Part shown: one piece after another, positions 6,421 to 12,129 of the stretch
Layout of the letters: each line of letters opens with the position of its first letter
How positions within the stretch are numbered: position 1 is the stretch's first letter
Assembly (NCBI GenBank): GCA_027066935.1
Contig: JAMOMX010000199.1
Span: 1-12,129 of the forward strand
DNA length: 12,129 nt
From: Sulfurimonas sp.
GTDB taxonomy: Bacteria > Campylobacterota > Campylobacteria > Campylobacterales > Sulfurimonadaceae
Reading direction: 5' to 3'
Program-made: the position numbers and the translations under genes
The notes under the pieces: model-generated
What the model was told of the DNA's origin: nothing
Databases searched by the model: none
What the model saw: the letters and a program-made list of their open reading frames with translations, nothing else

Positions 6421-6962
6421 TCTTTTTTCGCCCTCTTTTAAAATATATTGCATACACACTATTTTTTATACTAGCGTTGATCTATTTTACCCCTAAAATA
6501 GCATTTTTTTATCTACTAGAGGATAAACTTAACCCCTATGGTATTGTTATAAGTGATGAAAAACTTCAAGATAGTGGTCTATATCTCGATGTTAAAGATA
6601 GTGTTGTATTTGTCAAAGGGATTGAGAGTGCAAAGATTTCAGAGACAAAAATTAAAATATTTGGACTCTATAACAGTGTTAATTTAACAAATATTAAACT
6701 TTCACCAACTATCTCTTCATTAGTCCCTACAAATATTACTAAGGTATATATAACTTACTCTATATTTAATCCACTAAATATAAATATATATGCTAATGGT
6801 GAGTTTGGTAAGTTAGATGCTAGTTTTAATCTCATAAATTTTAATTTACACTTAAATTTAGAGGCTTCATCTCTTATGAAAAAAGATTTTAAATCAACTT
6901 TAAAAAATTTAAAGAGATTAGATACAGGGGGTTATAGTTATGATAAAACTTTCAAACTCTAA
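6414..6962 (+). CDS. gspN: GspN-like protein (short form)
   Basis: A 182-residue protein with one N-terminal membrane segment at about 8-26 (LKYIAYTLFFILALIYF) followed by a periplasmic domain rich in short beta strands. The opening, with Pro just after the membrane segment, then LLEDKLNPYGIVISDE..., is similar in plan to GspN (membrane helix, P, YL..L...GV.L). GspN is an accessory T2SS component of uncertain role. It is shorter than typical GspN (about 250 residues). The repeated strand-turn pattern could also suit an AsmA-like lipid-contact fold. GGAG lies 5 bases before the ATG; the gene overlaps the previous one by 7 bases and gspC by 23. Confidence 0.6.
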   Translation: MVIFFRPLLKYIAYTLFFILALIYFTPKIAFFYLLEDKLNPYGIVISDEKLQDSGLYLDVKDSVVFVKGIESAKISETKIKIFGLYNSVNLTNIKLSPTISSLVPTNITKVYITYSIFNPLNINIYANGEFGKLDASFNLINFNLHLNLEASSLMKKDFKSTLKNLKRLDTGGYSYDKTFKL

Positions 6963-7764
6963 ATATTTAAAAATATTTTTTAAATTACTTTTATTATTAT
7001 TGATAGCAAAAAGTATCTCACTGATTCTTTTATTTTTACTCCCTAGTGATTCCAAAGAGTTAAGCATAGGAAATAACTATCAGCCAAAATACCAAAGGGT
7101 AGATTTTAATAATATGTTTTTTGATATAGTGGTAAAAAAAGAGTTTCAAACTACAAGTAAAAACGCCCCAAGTATTAAAAAAATGATTTTAAAAGGGTTA
7201 TATGGAATTGGGGATTCAGGTTTTGTTATTGTTGCATTAAAGTCTTCTCCTAAAGATACTACAATTGTTGAAATTGGTGAAAAATATTCTGGATACACTT
7301 TGGTACAAATAGCAAATAAAAATGCTACATTTGAGAAAAATTCCAAAAAATATATAGTGTGGCTTGATATAGAGAATGAAAAAATTAGTAAAATTATAAA
7401 AACTATTAAGGATAAAGATAAAGTAAAACGCAAAGATGAGATTGTATTTCAAAAAGCTGTAACAAGAGATGATATATCTTTTTATTCTAAAAACCCTAAA
7501 CAGATTTGGAAAGATATATCTATAATAGAGGTAAAAGAAAATGAAAAGATAAAAGGGTTTAAAGTTCTTAGAATAGATCCAAATTCTAAAATGGCAACTT
7601 TAGGGTTGCAAAAAGATGATTTAATTGTAAAAGCAAATAATGTGGCTTTAAAATCCTATAGAGATGCCTTAAATATATATTCAAAAATTAATACTATAGA
7701 TATAATACAAATTGTAGTAATCCGTAATGGAATTGAGAAGGAGTTGGTGTATGAAATTAATTAA
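6940..7764 (+). CDS. gspC: Type II secretion protein GspC (HR and PDZ domains)
   Basis: A 274-residue bitopic protein that links the inner-membrane platform to the secretin. It has a short basic cytoplasmic tail and a membrane segment at about 11-34. The homology region lies at about 78-143 (LKGLYGIGDSGFVIVALK, later ATF and KYIVWLD), which in known systems binds the N0 domain of GspD. A PDZ domain lies at about 195-272, with the DPNSKMATLGLQKDDLIVKANN core and a final strand of the VVIRNGIEKELVYEI type; it is implicated in substrate recognition. AGGGGG is 8 bases from the ATG. The gene begins inside gspN and overlaps gspD by 14 bases, so the two partner proteins are likely made in coupled fashion. 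The presence of PDZ rather than a coiled coil matches the GspC rather than the PilP type. Confidence 0.92.
   Translation: MIKLSNSKYLKIFFKLLLLLLIAKSISLILLFLLPSDSKELSIGNNYQPKYQRVDFNNMFFDIVVKKEFQTTSKNAPSIKKMILKGLYGIGDSGFVIVALKSSPKDTTIVEIGEKYSGYTLVQIANKNATFEKNSKKYIVWLDIENEKISKIIKTIKDKDKVKRKDEIVFQKAVTRDDISFYSKNPKQIWKDISIIEVKENEKIKGFKVLRIDPNSKMATLGLQKDDLIVKANNVALKSYRDALNIYSKINTIDIIQIVVIRNGIEKELVYEIN
7736..7743 (+). promoter_or_regulatory. Strong ribosome binding site deciding the gspD start
   Basis: AGAAGGAG lies 7 bases upstream of the ATG at 7751. An earlier in-frame ATG at 7727 would put this site inside the gene and add MELRRSWC in front of an already good signal peptide, so 7751 is the real start. 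Confidence 0.85.
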
Positions 7765-9601
7765 ACTTTTGGTTATAAGTGTGTTTTTAGTTATAAGTTT
7801 AGATGCTAAACAGATAGTTAATGTAAATTTTTCAAATTTAGAGATAAAAGATTTTGTAAAATTAATATCTAAAATAACAAAGAAAAATATTTTAATAAAT
7901 AATAAAATAAGTGGAACAGTAGATTTAATAAGTAATGCACCAATCTATGATACTGAATTAGTTGGTATATTGATATCTGTTTTAGAAGCAAAAGGGTATA
8001 CGCTTATAGAGAATGGTTCAATATATGAAGTGGTGCGTTCAGTTGATGTTGCTAAGCGTAATGCTAAAGTTCTAAAGCAGGGTGCAAAAGCTTTTGGTTC
8101 ACTTATGGTTACACAAAGTATAAAAATTCAAGGTGAAAATGTAGATATAGTAGCTGCAAAGATTCGTTATCTTATATCTAAGACTGCAAAACTTATGACT
8201 ATGAAAGAATCAAATATGATTCTTATTACTGATTATCCAAAAAATATACAAACAATAAAAAAAGTTATAAAAGATATAGCAACAAACTCTAAAGCAATTG
8301 TAAAAGTTATCCCTATTGTTAATGTTGAAGCTAAAAAAATTCAAACAAAACTAGCAGCAATAGCAAAATTAATTTTTAATGAAAAAATACCAACTCAGAC
8401 AGTAAATATTGTATTAGATGATAATACCAATAGTGTGATTCTTATAGGAAAAGAGCAAAATATCAAGAGACTTGAGAAATTAATTAAAACTCTTGATGTT
8501 GAATCAACAGCTAGTAATGGTGTAAAAATTTACTCATTAAAAAATTCTAATGCCCAATCAGTTTTAAAATCTTTAAATGCAATAATTTCAAAACAAACTT
8601 TTGCAGACCCAGCTATGAAACCAAGTGTTAGTGCAAGTGAAGAGATAAATGCGATTATTGCGGTTGGTGACCCAGTTGTACTAAAGGGTATCAAATTAAT
8701 AATAGATGAATTAGACAAAGAAAAATTTCAAGTATATGTAAAAGCTAGAATAATAGAGATAAATAAAAAAAATAGTGAGAACTTAGGTATAAAGTATGGT
8801 TTTGATGGTGCAGCACTTACAAATAATGGGATATACTCTTTAGCAACTAATTTTGGTGGGGTTAGCCCTGTAGGTGGTGTTGTTAATCTATTGTCTGAAC
8901 TTGATACTAGAGATATATCTAAAGGGTTTGCTCTTGGAGCCGCTATTGATTTTCTTGAGACAAATGGCGCTAGTAAAGCTATCTCAAATCCATCAATTCT
9001 TTGTGTAAATAATCAAGAATCATCAATATATGTTGGTAAAACTATATCTGTTTCCACCGGCACCACTACAGTTGCTGGTCAAACAAACGATAGTTATAAA
9101 CGCGAAGATGTAGGGCTAACTCTTACAATTACACCAATGGTTTCATCATCTAAAAAAGTAACATTAAAAGTAGAAGCTATTTTAGAAAATGTTTTAGATG
9201 ATGGAAGCAATAATGGGACAGGACAGCCAGTAACATCAAAACAAGAGATTAAAACACAAGCAATCCTTCGCCATGCAGAGAGTATTGTAATAGGTGGACT
9301 TGTAAAAAACTATGATCAAGAATCAGAATCTGGAATTCCATTTTTAAGTTCAATCCCTTTAATTGGAAGTTGGTTGTTTTCATCTACAACTACTACAAAT
9401 GAAAATGATAATTTAGTAGTTATCTTAACCCCATATATTATCGATAAAAGTGAAAATTTATCACAATTACAAAAAGATTTAGGGATACTTGCTAATTTTC
9501 AAAAAGAGTATAATGAAAAAGTATTTAAGCGTATGGAAGAAAATGTCATAAAAACTAAAGTAGAAGTAAAAGAAGTTAATATTGAAGAAGATGAGTTTTA
9601 G
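7751..9601 (+). CDS. gspD: Type II secretion secretin GspD
   Basis: A 616-residue outer-membrane secretin forming the gated multimeric exit pore. The signal peptide MKLIKLLVISVFLVISLDA has no lipobox Cys. Periplasmic domains in order are N0 (about 22-95, VNVNFSNLEIKDFVKLIS...), then N1 (about 118-180), N2 (about 184-250) and N3 (about 256-325), with repeated NSVILIGK/NAIIAVGD strands, followed by the secretin barrel (about 326-566). The barrel holds VGLTLTITPMV at 454-464 and the gate/lip signature ESGIPFLSSIPLIGSWLF at 526-543. The C-terminus after about 570 is a charged helical tail ending in acidic residues, where pilotin-binding S domains normally sit; it does not obviously resemble one. 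It overlaps gspC by 14 bases and abuts gspE. Confidence 0.96.
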   Translation: MKLIKLLVISVFLVISLDAKQIVNVNFSNLEIKDFVKLISKITKKNILINNKISGTVDLISNAPIYDTELVGILISVLEAKGYTLIENGSIYEVVRSVDVAKRNAKVLKQGAKAFGSLMVTQSIKIQGENVDIVAAKIRYLISKTAKLMTMKESNMILITDYPKNIQTIKKVIKDIATNSKAIVKVIPIVNVEAKKIQTKLAAIAKLIFNEKIPTQTVNIVLDDNTNSVILIGKEQNIKRLEKLIKTLDVESTASNGVKIYSLKNSNAQSVLKSLNAIISKQTFADPAMKPSVSASEEINAIIAVGDPVVLKGIKLIIDELDKEKFQVYVKARIIEINKKNSENLGIKYGFDGAALTNNGIYSLATNFGGVSPVGGVVNLLSELDTRDISKGFALGAAIDFLETNGASKAISNPSILCVNNQESSIYVGKTISVSTGTTTVAGQTNDSYKREDVGLTLTITPMVSSSKKVTLKVEAILENVLDDGSNNGTGQPVTSKQEIKTQAILRHAESIVIGGLVKNYDQESESGIPFLSSIPLIGSWLFSSTTTTNENDNLVVILTPYIIDKSENLSQLQKDLGILANFQKEYNEKVFKRMEENVIKTKVEVKEVNIEEDEF

Positions 9602-11110
9602 ATGTTAAAATTAGACCCACTTCATAACCTAAATTTAGAAGTTTATGAGCCCCAAGAGTTAAATACGGAGCTACTTAGAAAAAATTATCTTCTTTTTAGT
9701 GAAATAGAGGGAGAAGTTACAGCATTGTTGTCTGAGAGATATCTAGTTCAAGCAAGTAATTTTTACACAAAACTAGAGCAAACATATCCACTTAAGATGT
9801 TAGATGAGGATTCATTTGATCAACTATATAACCGCTTTTTAGAGCTTCGCACTGACAAAGCCATAGAGGTGATGCAAGAAAACAGTGAAGTGGAGGATGA
9901 AGATATATCTTTGGTTGATTTTTTGCGTGTTAGCTCTGATATATTAACGAGTGAAGAATCTGCTCCAATTATTAAGTTTGTTAACGCGCTGTTTTATCAG
10001 GCTGTTAAAAAGCGAGTGTCAGATATCCATATAGAAGTTGGTGAGTATAAAGGTGAAGTAAGATTTAGAATTGATGGGATGCTTTGTAAAAATGCAGAGT
10101 TAGATAAAAAAATACTAAATTTAATCATTAGTCGTATTAAGGTTATCTCAAATTTAGATATTAGTGAAAAAAGAATCCCCCAAGATGGACGCACACAGAT
10201 AAAAATTTCAGGAGAGACACTTGATATTCGTGTCTCTATTTTACCAACCTTTTATGGGGAGCGTGTAGTTATGAGACTGCTTATGCAAAGCTCACAAATA
10301 CCAAAAATAGATGAGTTAGGTTTTGATCTAGAGATGATTGATGAGGTTAAAAAGCTTCTTCGATCCTCTCATGGAATAATTTTAGTAACTGGACCAACAG
10401 GTAGTGGTAAGACAACCTCCCTTCACTCATTTTTAAGAGAGGTTGAATCAGGTGAAAAAAATCTAATAACAGTTGAAGACCCCGTTGAGTATAAATCAGA
10501 TAATATCTCTCAAATTCAAGTAAATGAAAAAGTTGGTTTAACTTTTGCCTCTGCTTTACGCTCAATTCTTCGTCAAGATCCAGATGTTATAATGATTGGA
10601 GAGATTAGAGATGAGGAGACGGCCAGTATAGCAGTAAGATCAGCATTAACTGGTCATTTGGTTTTTTCAACACTACATACAAACTCAGCACCAGCAACAA
10701 TATCAAGACTTGCAGATATGGGGATAGAACCATTTTTAATATCATCTTCACTTTTAGGAATTTTAGCTCAAAGGTTAGTTCGTGTTTTATGTGATAAATG
10801 CAAAGAAGAAGATGTTATAGCCGAAAATTTTGCACAAGATTATCAGCTGCCAAAAGATGCTTTAATTTATAAAGCAAAAGGGTGTCGTGAATGTAGTTAT
10901 AGTGGTTATATTGGTCGTCGCTCAATTGGTGAGCTTTTAGTAATAACAGATAAAATTAAAGATCTATTAAAAACTACTACAGATGAGCATACAATTAAAA
11001 AAGCTCTAAAAGAGGATGGTTTAAAGACAATATCAAGTGAGTTAAATAAAATGATAATATCTGGAGAAACAACTCTTGATGAGGCTATAAGAATTGGCTT
11101 AGGTTCTTAA
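9602..11110 (+). CDS. gspE: Type II secretion ATPase GspE
   Basis: A 502-residue cytoplasmic hexameric ATPase that powers pseudopilus assembly. The N-terminal region (about 1-95) is the GspL-binding type with LLRKNYLL. The core has SDIHIE at 140-145 and RIPQDGR at 191-197. Walker A is GPTGSGKT (264-271), with catalytic Lys270. The Asp box is TVEDPVEY (290-297). Walker B is in the stretch PDVIMIGEIRDEE (327-339), and the His box is TGHLVFSTLHTN (350-361). A zinc-binding CM domain shows two CxxC pairs (397-400 and 428-431), a GspE/PilB feature absent from PilT retraction ATPases. All catalytic motifs are intact. The ATG immediately follows the gspD stop, and the stop immediately precedes the gspI ATG. 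Confidence 0.96.
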   Translation: MLKLDPLHNLNLEVYEPQELNTELLRKNYLLFSEIEGEVTALLSERYLVQASNFYTKLEQTYPLKMLDEDSFDQLYNRFLELRTDKAIEVMQENSEVEDEDISLVDFLRVSSDILTSEESAPIIKFVNALFYQAVKKRVSDIHIEVGEYKGEVRFRIDGMLCKNAELDKKILNLIISRIKVISNLDISEKRIPQDGRTQIKISGETLDIRVSILPTFYGERVVMRLLMQSSQIPKIDELGFDLEMIDEVKKLLRSSHGIILVTGPTGSGKTTSLHSFLREVESGEKNLITVEDPVEYKSDNISQIQVNEKVGLTFASALRSILRQDPDVIMIGEIRDEETASIAVRSALTGHLVFSTLHTNSAPATISRLADMGIEPFLISSSLLGILAQRLVRVLCDKCKEEDVIAENFAQDYQLPKDALIYKAKGCRECSYSGYIGRRSIGELLVITDKIKDLLKTTTDEHTIKKALKEDGLKTISSELNKMIISGETTLDEAIRIGLGS

Positions 11111-11608
11111 ATGAGTGCCACTGAAATGACTTTTCGGAAACATTTTTTTAAAAAAAATATTTCATCAAGTCATTTCAGGGGTAAAAATATCTCTTGTAGT
11201 CGATCCAAGCGCAGCGCTTTTACCTTATTAGAGGTGATGATATCTGTTATGATAATATCGGTAGTTATCTTAGCACTTTTTGAGATGAGGGGTAACTCAA
11301 GTTTAGCGTTTTTACAAGTTGATAATAATTCCAAAGCAAATCAATATCTATCTTTTTTTATACAACAAAAAAATTTTGGATTTGAAAATAAACAAACTAA
11401 TATGAAAAATTTAACTACAGAGTTTGATATAGATTTAGATTTAAGAAGGGAATTTTTAGATACAAAATTAGATATAAAATATATCAAATTAGAAACTATT
11501 GATATGAAAGATTATGATGAAGGAAGTGAAATGATTTTTGAAATTGGTTCTACAAATATCAAAATCAATAACACTTCAGCTTCAATTATGAGAGTAAGAC
11601 TTCAATGA
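11111..11608 (+). CDS. gspI: Type II secretion minor pseudopilin GspI-like, with long leader
   Basis: A 165-residue tip pseudopilin. The segment FTLLEVMISVMIISVVILALFEM has +5 Glu and resembles GspI (FTLLEVLVALAIFA). The cut is predicted between Ala36 and Phe37, again with Ala at -1. The leader is unusual: T2SS pseudopilins normally have about 6-10 residues before the cut, but here the only ordinary start codons are ATG at codons 1 and 6, giving 31-36. The leader contains a 10-residue tandem repeat (KHFFKKNISS, SHFRGKNISC) and a DNA inverted repeat. The mature body of about 129 residues is beta-rich and otherwise unremarkable. It starts directly after the gspE stop with only a weak AGG upstream. 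The stop overlaps the next gene (ATGA). Confidence 0.8.
   Translation: MSATEMTFRKHFFKKNISSSHFRGKNISCSRSKRSAFTLLEVMISVMIISVVILALFEMRGNSSLAFLQVDNNSKANQYLSFFIQQKNFGFENKQTNMKNLTTEFDIDLDLRREFLDTKLDIKYIKLETIDMKDYDEGSEMIFEIGSTNIKINNTSASIMRVRLQ
11121..11178 (+). repeat. Inverted repeat inside the gspI leader coding sequence
   Basis: CTGAAATGACTT (11121-11132) and AAGTCATTTCAG (11167-11178) are exact 12-bp reverse complements. The 34-base loop itself contains a palindromic run of seven T and eight A residues (11143-11157). In mRNA this would place a large hairpin 10 bases after the gspI start codon. It is coding sequence, so the palindrome is either an inserted element tolerated in frame or a translation-control structure. 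Confidence 0.7.
11138..11197 (+). repeat. Tandem 30-bp (10-codon) degenerate repeat in the gspI leader
   Basis: Copy 1 (11138-11167) encodes KHFFKKNISS and copy 2 (11168-11197) encodes SHFRGKNISC. They share CAT-TT at the start and the run AAAAATAT in the second half; identity is a little over half at DNA level and clearer in protein (xHFxxKNISx). A third copy lies in gspJ at 11650-11679. Confidence 0.6.
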
Positions 11609-12129
11609 TTTGCATAAGAAGTACCCCTAGCTCTATTTTGAGCTCCAGTAAACATTTTTCTGTGAAAAATATTCCTTACTCTCAAGCTAGGCGCAAAAAA
11701 GCTTTTACATTGGTTGAGTTACTTGTATCAATAATTATACTTTCTTTTTTAATGACAGCTCTATATAAAAGTTATGCTTCACTTAATATCTCCAATGTTA
11801 TATATAAAAATAAAAGTAATAATATTAAAAGTATAGAGCTTAAAAGAAAAACAATTTACTTAGACATATCCTTAGCTATGCCAAAAAGTTTAGTTTATTT
11901 AGATAGAGATACAAAAGAAGATATTATTAGTTTCCAAACTACAAATTCAGTGCATAAAAGATTTAATCCATATGTGACTTATGTTGTAAGGGATTCTATA
12001 CTTTATAGGCTGGAGTCATTAAAAAAGATTACTACCTATCCATTTGATTCATATATAGATGCTGATATTGATGAGTTAGGTGCTGTGGAAGAGTTTAAAA
12101 TATATAAATCTAAGAGTAAAGAATATGAG
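11605..12129 (+). CDS. gspJ: Type II secretion minor pseudopilin GspJ-like, N-terminal 175 residues (partial)
   Basis: The frame is open from an ATG overlapping the gspI stop (ATGA) to the right edge with no stop. A pilin-type segment FTLVELLVSIIILSFLMTALY follows a long leader; the cut is predicted between Ala33 and Phe34, with Glu at +5. GspJ is the usual neighbour of GspI, and FTLVELLVSI fits J, although another minor pseudopilin is possible. The leader carries KHFSVKNIPY (residues 16-25), homologous to the gspI repeat, followed by SQARRKKA. Internal starts exist (TTG at codon 12, GTG at codon 20), and GTG20 would give a near-normal 14-residue leader, but it has no ribosome site. The mature part so far is about 142 residues of mixed alpha/beta sequence. 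Confidence 0.75.
   Translation, partial: MICIRSTPSSILSSSKHFSVKNIPYSQARRKKAFTLVELLVSIIILSFLMTALYKSYASLNISNVIYKNKSNNIKSIELKRKTIYLDISLAMPKSLVYLDRDTKEDIISFQTTNSVHKRFNPYVTYVVRDSILYRLESLKKITTYPFDSYIDADIDELGAVEEFKIYKSKSKEYE
11650..11679 (+). repeat. Third copy of the 30-bp leader repeat, in gspJ
   Basis: It encodes KHFSVKNIPY and matches copy 1 in gspI closely (AAACATTTTT at the start, AAAAATATT in the second half). It sits 8 residues before the predicted cleavage point, close to the 7-residue distance of copy 2 in gspI, so the leaders align end to end. Confidence 0.6.

Noticed and set aside
7727..7750. Earlier ATG for gspD adding eight residues
   Set aside because: It would put the strong AGAAGGAG site within the gene and a charged MELRRSWC before a complete signal peptide. 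The ATG at 7751 is better placed.
11614..11645. Short inverted repeat AGCTC-TATTTT-GAGCT near the gspJ start
   Set aside because: The arms are only five bases and do not extend, so this is expected by chance. It is not listed as a feature.
1..12129. tRNA, rRNA, CRISPR arrays, insertion sequences or transposase genes
   Set aside because: None was seen. There are no regularly spaced direct repeats, no cloverleaf-like segments noticed and no transposase-like reading frames; the window is almost completely coding.

Overview
The window is AT-rich DNA (A/T-only promoters, purine-rich ribosome sites, tightly overlapping genes). It carries an almost complete type II secretion system (T2SS) operon on the + strand and, divergent from it, a c-type cytochrome cluster on the - strand. 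Base composition, promoter style, the compact platform proteins and the multiheme cytochrome suggest a Campylobacterota (epsilonproteobacterial) chemolithotroph, perhaps Sulfurimonas-like. That assignment is inference; no rRNA or other marker is present.

Left part (1-1846, - strand), in transcription order: a small monoheme class I cytochrome c (1846-1502); a periplasmic or exported multiheme cytochrome with eleven CXXCH motifs plus a terminal CX3CH (1476-250); and the start of an exported protein of unknown function (249 to the left edge). The last has a TTG start directly after the cytochrome stop codon.

Centre (1847-2056): a 210-bp divergent promoter region. It holds a TATAAT box for each direction and a perfect 13-bp A/T palindrome over the - strand promoter.

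Right part (2057-12129, + strand): twelve T2SS genes in the order G-H-F-K-L-M-N-C-D-E-I-J. Apart from the 51-bp G/H gap, neighbours overlap, abut or are 3 bp apart. GspG is the major pseudopilin; H, I, J and K are minor (tip) pseudopilins; F, L, M and C form the inner-membrane platform; N is accessory; D is the outer-membrane secretin; E is the cytoplasmic ATPase. GspJ runs off the right edge. No prepilin peptidase (GspO) or pilotin is visible, so peptidase function must come from elsewhere in the genome or beyond the edge.

Most unusual signals: (i) the minor pseudopilins H, I and J have related leader peptides, very long in I and J, with a 10-residue HF..KNI unit that is tandemly duplicated in I and present once in J; (ii) a 12-bp inverted repeat lies inside the gspI leader coding sequence, and an 18-bp near-perfect palindrome lies just upstream of gspH; (iii) all five pseudopilins have Ala, not Gly, before the cleavage site; (iv) a T2SS sits back to back with a multiheme cytochrome, an arrangement reminiscent of T2SS-dependent cytochrome export.
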